The notes: a model not told the origin generated them from the sequence alone. Numbered from the stretch's first letter, positions 52,878 through 61,647 are shown. The stretch is 64,000 nt of DNA from Cyanobacteria bacterium SZAS LIN-3 (GCA_018266215.1 JAFEAV010000012.1:37358-101357), one strand, 5' to 3'. Made by a program: numbers and translations.

Positions 52878-53849
52878 ATGGCTGCAGGCGATAAAAAACC
52901 TATACCGCTGGAATTCGAGCAACCGCTGGCGGTGCTGCATCAGCAAATAGAAGCTCTGGAAAAACAGCTCACGGACAACCCGGAGCTGGAAGCCGACATG
53001 GACAGGCTACAGGAGCAGTACAACCAGTTGAAGCGTTCTCTCTACGGCAATCTGCGTCCTATAGATCATCTGGCCATTGCCAGACACCCGCAGAGACCTT
53101 ACACCCGGGATTATTTCGACCTGTGGGATCCCGAGTGGCTGGAGCTGCACGGCGATCGTAAGGGTGCCGATGATCCGGCTATGGTCTGTGGCCTTGTCAC
53201 TATAGATGGTATCAAGATGTTGGCGGTCGGCACACAGAAGGGCCGTGCTCTGCGCGATAAGCAGCAGTGTAATTTCGGCATGCCTCAACCGGAAGGTTAC
53301 CGCAAGGCGCTGCGACTTTTCCGCCATGCCAATAAATTCGGTCTGCCGATTTTGACTTTGATCGATACCCCCGGGGCCTATCCCGGTCTCTCTGCGGAAG
53401 AGCACAACCAGGCCCAGGCCATTGCCGAAAACCTCTTTGAACTTTCCGGCGTGACAGTGCCGGTGGTGGCAGTGGTAACCGGTGAAGGCGGCTCCGGTGG
53501 TGCGCTGGCCATTGGTGTGGCCAATCGCATTTTGATGCTTGAGCATTCGGTTTATTCGGTGATTTCACCCGAAGGTTGCGCTTCAATCCTCTGGCGATCC
53601 AACGACAAAGTTTCGGAAGCATGCCAGGCCATGAAGATGACGGCCAAAGAAATTTTGCAACTGGGCGTTATTGATGGTGTCATCGACGAGCCCCTCGGTG
53701 GTGCCCACCATGATTACCAGCGAGCTGCTGATAATCTCAAGGTGGCTATTGCCAGGACTCTCACCGAGCTCATGCGTTTGACGCCCGAGCAATTGAGAGA
53801 CGATCGTCAGGCAAAATTCCGACGCTTCGGTTCTTTTGTCGAGGCCTAG
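52878..53849 (+). CDS. accA: Acetyl-CoA carboxylase carboxyltransferase alpha subunit
   Basis: A 323-residue partner of AccD. An N-terminal coiled coil (PLAVLHQQIEALEKQL) is followed by ARHPQRPYTRDYFDLW, the ELHGDRKGADDPAMVCGL motif, FGLPILTLIDTPGAYPGLSA, and GEGGSGGALAIGVANRILML, all AccA signatures. SVISPEGCASILWRSNDKV and LGVIDGVIDEPLGGAHHD follow. It is translated from ATG 52878 four bases after accD, so the two are made together. Its 3' end is two bases from that of the convergent kinase gene. Confidence 0.97.
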   Translation: MAAGDKKPIPLEFEQPLAVLHQQIEALEKQLTDNPELEADMDRLQEQYNQLKRSLYGNLRPIDHLAIARHPQRPYTRDYFDLWDPEWLELHGDRKGADDPAMVCGLVTIDGIKMLAVGTQKGRALRDKQQCNFGMPQPEGYRKALRLFRHANKFGLPILTLIDTPGAYPGLSAEEHNQAQAIAENLFELSGVTVPVVAVVTGEGGSGGALAIGVANRILMLEHSVYSVISPEGCASILWRSNDKVSEACQAMKMTAKEILQLGVIDGVIDEPLGGAHHDYQRAADNLKVAIARTLTELMRLTPEQLRDDRQAKFRRFGSFVEA

Positions 53850-53851
53850 CC

Positions 53852-55513
53852 TCAGCGCTGAGCTTTTTTGATTTTCTTGAGCAGGTCTTTGGCGTCTTTA
53901 TAGCTTGAGGCTTTGGAAGGTACTTCCTTGAGTATATTGGCGGCGTCGCCATACTTTTTGTCTTTGAAATATTGCTTGCCGACATTGACGCAGGCTGTGT
54001 AATAGCGATCGGTCTGATCGGCGTTGAGCTGGCCTTTGGCTTTGAGGGGTCTCCAGGCGTTGAGGGCCTGGGCGTACTTGCCCGATTTGAAGAGCTTGTC
54101 GGGGTCGTCGGCGCTCTTGGTCTCAGTCTGCTCGCCGCCGCCTCCCTTGGCCATATTCAAGATGCCGGAAAGGTTTCCGTTCATGGCAAAGACAACGACC
54201 GCGCCCAGCAAAAGAACGGTAATTAAAACCGGCAGTACTCGCAGGACCGAGGCCAGTCCACCGCCGCCACCGGCGCGTCCGGCGTTGAAGCTCTGGGCCG
54301 AAACCGGTTTTGCCGTCGTATGGTCCGCGTGTTTCTGCGACTCGCGATAGGCCTGTACCTGTTCCTGGAAATTGCCGCTGACCGAGCGGGTCGAGATATC
54401 TTCCAGGGCGTTGACCGCCAGATCCCTTGTGGAGGGCGGGCGGGCCGGGATCATTTCCCGGGATTCCTTACGGGGCTGCAAGGCATCGTCCTGGGCCAGG
54501 GGGCCTGGGGTTATGTCTTTGTGGACGGTCTGGGTGATGTGCTGGGCCGGCTTGGCGTCAGGCACTTTCAACGATTCGTCTAAGGCCTCGGAGAGCTCTT
54601 CCATAGACTGGAAGCGATCATTGGGATTTTTAGACAGACTCTTCTGGACAATGTTGATCAGAGCTTCGGGGAAATGCAGATCCGGACGCACTTCATTTAT
54701 AGGTTTGGGGGCGTCGCTCAAATGCATGGCCATAACCCGGACAAGCTCTTCATGCTGGAAGGGCACTTCGCCGGTTAAGGTTTCGTAGATGACTATGCCC
54801 AGTGAATAAATATCGCTTCGGTGGTCGACTTTGCTGGAGGTGCACTGCTCTGGACTCATATATGTAGGGCTACCGCATACGGTGCCGGTGCGGGTGATGC
54901 GGGCCTGTTCCGATTCGTCTTGAATCAGTCTGGCGATGCCGAAGTCCACCACTATAGGGAAGTTTTTCACGCCGCCGCGTTCCACCAGGACGATATTTTC
55001 CGGTTTGATGTCGCGGTGCACGACACCCTGGCGGTGGGCTTCTCCGAAGGCTCCGCAGACCTGGTTGAAGATCGGCACGGCGTCGACCGGGTCTATGTGG
55101 TTGACCTCGGTGATGACATCGGACAGGGGCGTGCCGTTGAGCAGGTCCATGGCGATATAAGGCCGTCCGCCCCCCTGGGGGATGACGCCAAAGTCGTAAA
55201 TGGTGATGATATTGGGATGGTTGAGGCGGCTGGAGGCTTTGGCCTCCTGCTTAAAGCGTTTGATGAACTCATCATCCGATACAAGGTAGTCGTGCAGCAC
55301 TTTGACTGCCACTTCGCGGCCAATCAACTCCTGCACCGCCCGGTAAACGGTCCCGGCAGAGCCCTGACCAATAACCGATTGGATTTTGTAGCGACCCTCC
55401 ACTACCATTCCCAGTAGTGGATCATCACCTACAGTGACCATTGATGACCCGTCGCGAGGACATATGTCCTGGTCACCTGCAGTCTGAAAATTACAGATCA
55501 GACAGAGTTTCAT
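53852..55513 (-). CDS. Ser/Thr protein kinase with N-terminal zinc-ribbon and C-terminal membrane helix
   Basis: A 553-residue PknB-type kinase. The first 25 residues form a four-cysteine-like knuckle (MKLCLICNFQTAGDQDICPR, with Cys at 4, 7 and 18 and no obvious fourth). The kinase domain (about 40-310) has GQGSAGTVYRAVQ, REVAVKVLHDYL, VVHRDIKPENIVLVE and DFGIARL, ending GSPTYMSPEQC; all catalytic residues are intact. A Pro/Ser-rich juxtamembrane region is followed by one membrane helix (about 432-453) and a tetratricopeptide-like tail of about 90 residues (LFKSGKYAQALNAWRPLKAK). It shares design with the kinase at 25941 but has a shorter tail. It may phosphorylate division or envelope proteins. 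Confidence 0.92.
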   Translation of the reverse strand: MKLCLICNFQTAGDQDICPRDGSSMVTVGDDPLLGMVVEGRYKIQSVIGQGSAGTVYRAVQELIGREVAVKVLHDYLVSDDEFIKRFKQEAKASSRLNHPNIITIYDFGVIPQGGGRPYIAMDLLNGTPLSDVITEVNHIDPVDAVPIFNQVCGAFGEAHRQGVVHRDIKPENIVLVERGGVKNFPIVVDFGIARLIQDESEQARITRTGTVCGSPTYMSPEQCTSSKVDHRSDIYSLGIVIYETLTGEVPFQHEELVRVMAMHLSDAPKPINEVRPDLHFPEALINIVQKSLSKNPNDRFQSMEELSEALDESLKVPDAKPAQHITQTVHKDITPGPLAQDDALQPRKESREMIPARPPSTRDLAVNALEDISTRSVSGNFQEQVQAYRESQKHADHTTAKPVSAQSFNAGRAGGGGGLASVLRVLPVLITVLLLGAVVVFAMNGNLSGILNMAKGGGGEQTETKSADDPDKLFKSGKYAQALNAWRPLKAKGQLNADQTDRYYTACVNVGKQYFKDKKYGDAANILKEVPSKASSYKDAKDLLKKIKKAQR

Positions 55514-55965
55514 ACAAATTCAGCCAGCGAACGCCAGTTCTTTCTAGTAAGTAGTGCCAACCAAGACCAAATAACCAATTACCCCTCCCCTTATATTACT
55601 TTTAATTACCCGAGTGCGGAAGTGACAAACCAAATTAGCAACAAAACATTTGGTCTTGGCGTCCGCAAAAATGGCGAAAGTCGCCACAGCACTTGAAAAC
55701 AGTCGTGCACAAAGGCTATATTTGTGATATATTATTTCTGATTCACCGAGACAGATTTAAATTTCTGGACCGCCTCGGCAAAATCAGGAGCAAAAGTCCA
55801 CTTACCACGTCGTAATGAGCAGGACTTTCAGAATTAAGTCGCTCCGGACAATTTGGGCCCTCGGCCTTAACCACTGCTTAATCAGCTGGGCCGTAAAACT
55901 AGGGAAAGTTTTGGTATCCCATTACAGCAATATTCGATTGAAGAGAAGAAGAAGAAGAGAAGAAG
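55514..55965. other. Divergent spacer between the kinase gene and the small-protein/lyase unit
   Basis: A 452-base A+T-rich gap. It contains a consensus-like plus-strand promoter (55693-55722) and, close to the kinase, an A+T-rich run (55590-55610) that may hold the minus-strand promoter. I see no supported gene here. The long plus-strand leader (about 240 bases) between promoter and first gene could hold regulatory structure; I did not recognise a known riboswitch. Confidence 0.5.
55693..55722 (+). promoter_or_regulatory. Candidate promoter of the small gene and the ArgH-like lyase
   Basis: TTGAAA (55693-55698, 4 of 6 to the -35) and TATATT (55717-55722, 5 of 6 to the -10) are separated by 18 bases. 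A second A+T-rich TATATTATTT follows at about 55728. Confidence 0.45.
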
Positions 55966-56124
55966 ATGTCTAAGAAACAAGAAGCAAAAGATTCACGCAA
56001 TACAAACAGTTCCAATCAGCATCAGCAAAAAGACGTGCAGAAGCGCTACCAGCAGGACTTCAACCGCTACCAGAAACAAATTGAGCGCGTTGCCAAGTCG
56101 GCCGAATGTCCTAAAGCAGCTTAG
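55966..56124 (+). CDS. Small polar protein, 52 aa
   Basis: A short gene beginning MSKKQEAKDSRNTNSSN, rich in Gln, Lys, Asn and Ser, with a Tyr/Arg-containing helix (QKRYQQDFNRYQKQIERVAK) and one Cys near the end. The ATG at 55966 is preceded by a long purine run (GAAGAAGAAGAGAAGAAG) that can serve as an extended ribosome binding site. It ends 30 bases before the lyase gene and is probably co-transcribed with it. No family recognised; a coiled-coil or nucleic-acid-associated role is possible from its composition. Confidence 0.65.
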   Translation: MSKKQEAKDSRNTNSSNQHQQKDVQKRYQQDFNRYQKQIERVAKSAECPKAA

Positions 56125-56154
56125 GCGCAGCATTTACAGAAACAATTGAGTTAG

Positions 56155-57675
56155 ATGGCCAGTACCACCAAGAAGAAAATTAGCGCTGACCAGCCTGATT
56201 TGGCCTCCTATCTGGCCCTCTATCCTGAAAAAATTGACAGTACGCAGCCACAGTTGCCGCAATCGGTCGATTTGATTCGGCGATTCTGGCTCACACCTGA
56301 AGTGGAAGAGGCTATGCGTGACCACGCCATAGTTTCTTACGTCGCCCATGTGCGCATGCTGGGCGTGACGGGTATCATCCCCCAGGACCAGGCTCAGCGC
56401 GTCGAGGCCGGTCTTCTCACCCTTCTGGCGGAGTGCAAGGAAAAGCTCTGTTTGCTCACTAATGAGGATGCCGACATAAATCAGGCCATCTTCCGGCGAC
56501 TGGGAGATTTGATCGGCGAAGATGCCCTGGTCATAGATATAGCCAAGTCCCCAAACGACCATGTGGCCACCACTACCAGATTGTACTTGCGCGAAGCCTC
56601 GGCTCAGTTTTTCGCCAAATTATTGAAAATTCGCTCCATGTTGCTGGCCCTGGCCGAGCGCGACCTGGATGTACCGATGCCCGGTTACACGCACATGCAA
56701 CCGGCCACCCCGATTTTATTGGCTCACTGGTGGCTGGCTAACGAAAACAGGTTCAGCCGGGATTTTGAGCGCCTGCTGGAGACTTTCGCCAGGCTCAATG
56801 TCAGCCCCCTGGGGGCCTGCGCCCTGGCCGGCACAAGTAAACCCATAGACCGGTCCCTGGTGGCCGATTACCTTGGTTTCGACCAGGTAATCGAGAACAG
56901 TCTGGACGCTGTTACCGATCGCGATTTTATTATTGAACTGGCCTCCTTTGCCTCACTGGTCGGTGTTCATCTCTCCCAGATGAGCTCGGAGCTGCTCCTG
57001 TGGATGACCCAGGAATTTGGCTTTGTTCGTCTGCCCCAGTCTCTTACCTGTAAAAGCGCCAATATGCCGCATAAGCGCAATCCGGAAATGATGGAGCTGC
57101 TGCGGGCTCGCGCCGCCAGTTTCTCCGGCCGCCTGACAGAGTTTCTCGGCCAGTTGAAGGGCCTGCCGGTCAGTTACACCGGTGATTTAAAGGAGAACCT
57201 CCCCGGGGCCTTGGACATGGTGGAAAACCTGCGCTTTGTTATGGAGCTGGCCTCCCTGCTTTTGCCGGCTTTTAAATTTGACGTTAAACGCATGCTCAAC
57301 CAGGCCAATACCGACCTGACCAATGCCGGCTTTGCCTTTGATTATCTGGTTAATAACGGGGCCACCCCGGAAAAAGCCCGCGAGATTATGGAGCTTGTGG
57401 TCGATTATTGTCGTCAGCGCCACCGGCAGCTGACCGACCTGACGCCCTCCGAATGGCAGCAGTTTTCTCCCAGCTTTGACCGCGACCTCTACGTCAATTT
57501 GACCGTCGAGGAATCGGTCGAAACCTGCACCTCTTTTGGCGGTACCGCCACAGAGGCCGTCAGGGCCGCTCTGGAACGGGCCAAAGAACGCCTCGAGCTG
57601 GACAAAACTCGCCTGCCCCGGCAGGTGCTCAGCCGCCTTAACCTGGACGAAGTCGCAGTCCAGATCCTAGATTAG
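56155..57675 (+). CDS. Argininosuccinate lyase-like protein with altered signature loops
   Basis: A 506-residue member of the fumarase/aspartase superfamily, closest in overall sequence to ArgH: MPGYTHMQPATPILLAHWWL, NVSPLGACALAGTSKPIDR, ENSLDAVTDRDFIIELASFA. ArgH would complete arginine synthesis by splitting argininosuccinate. However, two substrate loops deviate. The usual GRSRNDQ is AKSPNDH (residues 131-136), and the usual GSS.MPQKKNPD is KSANMPHKRNPE (300-311), with one of the paired Ser changed to Ala. The DLQEDK segment reads DLKENLPG. It is also about 40 residues longer than typical ArgH. It may be a divergent ArgH or a paralog with another substrate. No other arginine gene is nearby. 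Confidence 0.75.
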   Translation: MASTTKKKISADQPDLASYLALYPEKIDSTQPQLPQSVDLIRRFWLTPEVEEAMRDHAIVSYVAHVRMLGVTGIIPQDQAQRVEAGLLTLLAECKEKLCLLTNEDADINQAIFRRLGDLIGEDALVIDIAKSPNDHVATTTRLYLREASAQFFAKLLKIRSMLLALAERDLDVPMPGYTHMQPATPILLAHWWLANENRFSRDFERLLETFARLNVSPLGACALAGTSKPIDRSLVADYLGFDQVIENSLDAVTDRDFIIELASFASLVGVHLSQMSSELLLWMTQEFGFVRLPQSLTCKSANMPHKRNPEMMELLRARAASFSGRLTEFLGQLKGLPVSYTGDLKENLPGALDMVENLRFVMELASLLLPAFKFDVKRMLNQANTDLTNAGFAFDYLVNNGATPEKAREIMELVVDYCRQRHRQLTDLTPSEWQQFSPSFDRDLYVNLTVEESVETCTSFGGTATEAVRAALERAKERLELDKTRLPRQVLSRLNLDEVAVQILD

Positions 57676-57800
57676 GATTAGGCAACATTTACGCCCTCGC
57701 CTTACAAACCGGGGGACTTAACTGGTACCTTTGTCCTGGTAATTTGTCAGGTGATTTTTCACGTAGATTTCTCATTTATTTGGGGTCGGGGAGACAATTG

Positions 57801-58886
57801 ATGAAGGCAATGGTATTGGCGGCGGGCGTAGGGTCGAGACTGGATCCACTGACCGCGGATGTGCCCAAACCGCTGGTTCCTGTGGCAAACTTTCCTGTAA
57901 TGCAGCACCTCTTGCAGCTTTTGCAGCGTCATGGCATCAACTCGGTTGTAGCCAATCTGCACTACCTGCCCGAGAAGTTGATTGAGTATTTTGGCGACGG
58001 CAGCCGTCTTGGCGCAGATTTGCAGTTCCGCATGGAAAATAAGCTGAGCGGAGACGCCGGCGGTGTGCGTTTCTGCCGAGATTTTCTGGAAGACGGCACC
58101 TTTGTTGTCCTGATGGGCGATTTGCTCACCGATATCGATATCTCCTACGTTGTGGCCCAGCACAAGGCCAAGGGCGCCCTGGCCAGCATCGCCCTGAAGC
58201 AGGTGGATGACGTCAGTCACTTTGGTGTGGCCGTGCTCGACGAAGATGGTTTTATCAAAGGCTTCCAGGAAAAGCCCGCTAAAGAAGAGGCTCTGTCGAA
58301 TCTGGCTTCTACCGGCATCTATGTCCTCGAACCGGAGGTCTTTGACCATATTCCCCGCGAGGGCGATTATGGATTCGGCCGACAGTTGTTCCCCAAACTG
58401 GTGCGCGAAAATCTCCCGGTACTGGGCGTGGAAGTTGGCTCCTACTGGTCGGATGTAGGCACCATTGAGCAGTACTGGAATTCAAACCTGCAAGTACTGT
58501 CCAAAAAAATTGCCGTCGATCTGCCCGGATATAATTTTTCGGTACAAAACGGTTACAACATGTTTGTGGCTGATGGAGCCGTTCTTGATAGCAATGTTCT
58601 TGTTCAAGGCAATGTCATGGTCGGTCGCGGTGCGCGCATCGCTCCCGGTGTGAGGCTGATCGGCAATGTCGTCATCGGTGATGGCGCTGTTGTAGAAGCA
58701 GGCTGCGAGCTGAGAGACACAGTTTTGTGGTCGGATGTGAAAGTTGAACGTGATACCAAATTGAATGCGTCGGTAGTAGCAAGCTGTGGGGTGGTAAATG
58801 CAATTGATCCCCCAAAGTCTGCTAGAGGCGCCGCTGGAGCTGCTGTAAAAACGCAGGCTCCACTTCAAGTCGGAGCCTGCGTTTAA
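57801..58886 (+). CDS. NDP-sugar pyrophosphorylase (mannose-1-phosphate guanylyltransferase-like)
   Basis: A 361-residue nucleotidyltransferase from the ATG at 57801 (GGGGAG just upstream; a longer frame from 57744 adds atypical residues). The N-terminal Rossmann-like domain carries LAAGVGSRLDPLTADVPKP (residues 5-23), VVLMGDLLTDID and GFQEKP, typical of GDP-mannose/dTDP-glucose pyrophosphorylases. The C-terminal third is a left-handed beta-helix with hexapeptide repeats (NVMVGRGARIAPGVRLIGN). It makes an activated sugar for glycan synthesis, which fits the many envelope enzymes in the window; the base and sugar cannot be fixed. The 3' end contains a terminator hairpin. Confidence 0.88.
   Translation: MKAMVLAAGVGSRLDPLTADVPKPLVPVANFPVMQHLLQLLQRHGINSVVANLHYLPEKLIEYFGDGSRLGADLQFRMENKLSGDAGGVRFCRDFLEDGTFVVLMGDLLTDIDISYVVAQHKAKGALASIALKQVDDVSHFGVAVLDEDGFIKGFQEKPAKEEALSNLASTGIYVLEPEVFDHIPREGDYGFGRQLFPKLVRENLPVLGVEVGSYWSDVGTIEQYWNSNLQVLSKKIAVDLPGYNFSVQNGYNMFVADGAVLDSNVLVQGNVMVGRGARIAPGVRLIGNVVIGDGAVVEAGCELRDTVLWSDVKVERDTKLNASVVASCGVVNAIDPPKSARGAAGAAVKTQAPLQVGACV
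58849..58884 (-). terminator. Hairpin terminator lying inside the end of the pyrophosphorylase gene
   Basis: A perfect 13-bp stem (58849-58861 with 58872-58884, arms AAACGCAGGCTCC and GGAGCCTGCGTTT) and a 10-base loop. On the minus strand it is followed by a five-T run, suiting the convergent 84-aa gene. On the plus strand the last codons and stop of the pyrophosphorylase form the stem. Confidence 0.65.
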
Positions 58887-58932
58887 AATTCAACGCCAGC
58901 ACAAAATTTGCTGGATGTTCAAACCATCAGGA

Positions 58933-59187
58933 TCAAGATCGGCATTTAGTGGCAGTAGCTGTCGCTTTTGCCTTGGGCTTCTCTTCAACCTCAGCTGTTT
59001 CGGTTTGTTGTGCTGCCTTCCAGATCTCCATCCATAGCCAGTAATGGAATGGATTGAGTTTATCTACGTCCACTGTTTCGACGGGCTCCAGCAGCGCCAG
59101 CCAGGTGTGAGGATTGGGAAATCTCTTAGCCAGGCTGTAGCAATCCGCCATCCAGAGAACTTGTTCATTTGTTTCTTTGGTGACCAT
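58933..59187 (-). CDS. Small hypothetical protein, 84 aa
   Basis: Not recognised. Residues 1-60 look like a compact domain rich in Trp and aromatic residues (VLWMADCYSLAKRFPNPHTW, FHYWLWMEIWKAA), and the tail is charged, Ala/Thr/Lys-rich and ends KCRS. The ATG at 59187 has GGGGAT upstream. Its own terminator lies just beyond the stop. It has no signal peptide; no function proposed. Confidence 0.6.
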   Translation of the reverse strand: MVTKETNEQVLWMADCYSLAKRFPNPHTWLALLEPVETVDVDKLNPFHYWLWMEIWKAAQQTETAEVEEKPKAKATATATKCRS

Positions 59188-59382
59188 GACTTAAATCCCC
59201 ATTTCCTTTGAAGCTCTTTGGCTATCTCTCTTGGTTGATAAGCTCGTTCTTTCGTGAAGAATGCTCATTCTCTCCAAGTGTTTAATACCCAAATGAAAGT
59301 ACGTCGAAACCAGAAAAATTGGTTGCCACGATACAAAGTTTTATTTATGGGCTGTAAGTGCCCAGCAGTGCCGGTCGCGAGT

Positions 59383-59766
59383 TTAGCCGGGCGGCCAGAC
59401 CAGGGAGCGCCCGCCTAACACATGTATATGCAAATGATTTACAGTTTGCCCCCCGTCATCGCCTGTGTTGACGACCAGGCGAAAACCGCCGTCCAGATTT
59501 TCTTGTTCGGCCACTCTTGCGGCCGCATAAAAAAGTGAACCGATCAGATTTTTGTCTTCCAACTTTTTGACATTGTCCACATGCCGGCGCGGAATCACCA
59601 GAATATGCGTCGGCGCCTGAGGATTAATGTCGCGGATGGCAAAGGCGTCCTCATCCTCATAGACGAAGTTGGCCTTGATCTCCTTATTATGAATGGAGCA
59701 AAAGAGGCAATTTGCCTGTTTTGCCGGGGCCTGATCCTGCTGAGGTTGTGACTTTTCGCTGCTCAT
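59383..59766 (-). CDS. HIT-family (HINT-type) nucleotide phosphoramidase/hydrolase
   Basis: A 127-residue HIT protein. CLFCSIHNKEIKANFVYEDE at the start (Cys pair of HINT enzymes) and the catalytic histidine triad NHLHIHVLGGR near the end are intact; the last residues SLVWPPG are the standard HINT tail. Such proteins hydrolyse AMP-lysine and related purine phosphoramidates. An N-terminal Gln/Lys-rich stretch of about 18 residues precedes the domain. It is a stand-alone gene, divergent from the diguanylate cyclase gene. Confidence 0.94.
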   Translation of the reverse strand: MSSEKSQPQQDQAPAKQANCLFCSIHNKEIKANFVYEDEDAFAIRDINPQAPTHILVIPRRHVDNVKKLEDKNLIGSLFYAAARVAEQENLDGGFRLVVNTGDDGGQTVNHLHIHVLGGRSLVWPPG

Positions 59767-59939
59767 ATCGGTTCAATCCTGATCTCGGTTTAGGTAGGGC
59801 GCGGGGAGGGTGTCTTCTCATGGCCAATGCTTCATGAAAAAAAACTTGTTGAGATGACACTCTTTGCGGGATATGAGTTTATCCTTATAGGTTATCTCGT
59901 GTAAATGTACGGTTCCTGGTCGGGTGGGGAGATTTTGTG

Positions 59940-61610
59940 ATGACAAGCGAAGGCAATGTACTGCCGCGTTTTTTGCAACTTCAAAAGGCGTTGATGTCAT
60001 CCTTGCGACTCAAGGACGTGCTGGACTCATCGGTCAGCACTTTTACCGAGATGGCCGGCGGCGCTAAAGTCGCCATTTTTCTCACCGACAACGAAGGCAT
60101 GGCTTTCAAGCTCATGGCCGCCAAGGGATACAGTGATGCATCCATAGACCAGATGAAGGTCATTCCCTTCTCCGGCGAGAGCTTGCTCAAATACGTCGCG
60201 CAAAAACGCATTCCACTGACGGCGCAGGATGCCTCATCAGCTCCCGATATCAGTGCCGCCATCATGAAGCGCGAAATTTCCAAAGGGCAGATTGCCGTGC
60301 CGCTAATGGCTGCCAATGCCCTTATCGGAGCCGTACTGCTGGAAGTCAACAATCCTCAAGTACTGGGATATGCTGATTTTCTCAAGGAAGTAGCCGATAT
60401 CGCCGCCCTGGCTATCGGCAACGCCGTAATTTTTGGTCGGGCCGAATACGAGCGGGAGCGTCTCAACACTCTCTACAAGGCCACCTGCGCCCTTAACGGT
60501 AACGCCCAGGAACTGAGTCAGGTTTTGCAGATCGGGGCGGATACTGCCCTTGTGCTTGCTAATACGCCTTCCTGTGCCATTCTCCTCTATGACAGGGAGA
60601 AGGAAAACTTCCAGCTGGGCGCCTTCAAGGGCCTTGATGGCGGCTCCATGACCGACTTTGACATGTCCGGCGGTTCGATTGCCGGATCCGTTTTGCGCTC
60701 CGGTAAGAGCGAGCAGTTTGGCGAGGGTGGTAAAAAGCCTTATGGTTTGCCGCGCGGCAACGGCGGTCTGCCCTTTGGTTCTGTAGTGGCTCTGCCCCTT
60801 GTTCATAACGATAGACAAATTGGTGTTCTGGAAGTTTTCTCCACCGAATACCGCGCCTTTCGCCGCGAGCAGGTGGACCTTCTGGAAGCCCTGGCGCAGC
60901 AGGTTTCGGCTTCCCTGCATATTGCCCTTTCGCATGAGAGTGCAAGCAGTCAGTCGATAGTCGACGCCCACACCGGTCTGGCTAATCGCTGGCAATTTGA
61001 AGCGGCCCTGGACAAGGAAATGGAGCGTTCGCAGCGCAAGAATCATCAACTGTCGGTTTTGATGGTTGATATTGATCATCTGGCGCAAATAAATGATCAT
61101 CTCGGTGAAGATCGCGGTGACGAGACCATTAAGTACGTGGCCCGCACAATCAAAAAGACCCTGCGTGATATTGATGTGCCGGCGCGCTTCGGCGGCGAAG
61201 AATTTGCCGTCATCCTGCCCGAGACCAGTCATGCCGATGCCCTTGATGTGGCGGAGCGCCTGCGTCAGCAGGTGCGCAGTGCGCCGGCGACCGGCATAGG
61301 CATTGTCACCGTCTCTGTGGGTGTGGCTTCTTATCCCGATAATGCAGCCGATGTCCACTCCCTTATGCGGGACCTGGAGCAGGCTCTCAATGTAGCCAAA
61401 TTCGAAGGCCGTGACCGGGTAAAAGCAGCTCTTACAGGCAAGTATGCCGAGCACAGTCAGATTGCCTGGGAAGCCCTGGCTAATCAGGCTCGTATGGCCG
61501 TCATCTCGGATCGCCAGTCAAGGTTGTCCAGTCGCCTGACCACGACCCCTGAATATGCCACCTGGCTGGCTAAGCCCAGCAGCCTTGTTGGCAAGAAGAA
61601 GGGTAGCTGA
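59940..61610 (+). CDS. Diguanylate cyclase with two GAF-type sensor domains
   Basis: A 556-residue soluble signalling enzyme that makes cyclic di-GMP. Two GAF-like domains occupy about residues 10-155 and 175-335 (LLKYVAQKRIPLTAQDASSA; GSVVALPLVHNDRQIGVLEV). The GGDEF domain (about 340-500) starts DAHTGLANRWQFEAALDKEM and has the active site RFGGEEF at 417-422. R409-D-I-D412 five residues before it is a complete inhibitory I-site, so product feedback is expected. A C-terminal extension of about 60 residues contains QIAWEALANQARMAV and a basic tail. A GTG directly before the ATG is an alternative start; GGGGAG lies upstream. Ligands of the GAF domains are unknown. Confidence 0.93.
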   Translation: MTSEGNVLPRFLQLQKALMSSLRLKDVLDSSVSTFTEMAGGAKVAIFLTDNEGMAFKLMAAKGYSDASIDQMKVIPFSGESLLKYVAQKRIPLTAQDASSAPDISAAIMKREISKGQIAVPLMAANALIGAVLLEVNNPQVLGYADFLKEVADIAALAIGNAVIFGRAEYERERLNTLYKATCALNGNAQELSQVLQIGADTALVLANTPSCAILLYDREKENFQLGAFKGLDGGSMTDFDMSGGSIAGSVLRSGKSEQFGEGGKKPYGLPRGNGGLPFGSVVALPLVHNDRQIGVLEVFSTEYRAFRREQVDLLEALAQQVSASLHIALSHESASSQSIVDAHTGLANRWQFEAALDKEMERSQRKNHQLSVLMVDIDHLAQINDHLGEDRGDETIKYVARTIKKTLRDIDVPARFGGEEFAVILPETSHADALDVAERLRQQVRSAPATGIGIVTVSVGVASYPDNAADVHSLMRDLEQALNVAKFEGRDRVKAALTGKYAEHSQIAWEALANQARMAVISDRQSRLSSRLTTTPEYATWLAKPSSLVGKKKGS

Positions 61611-61647
61611 GTCGAGCATTTCGATTTGTCCCTGAAAAACCTTAAGA

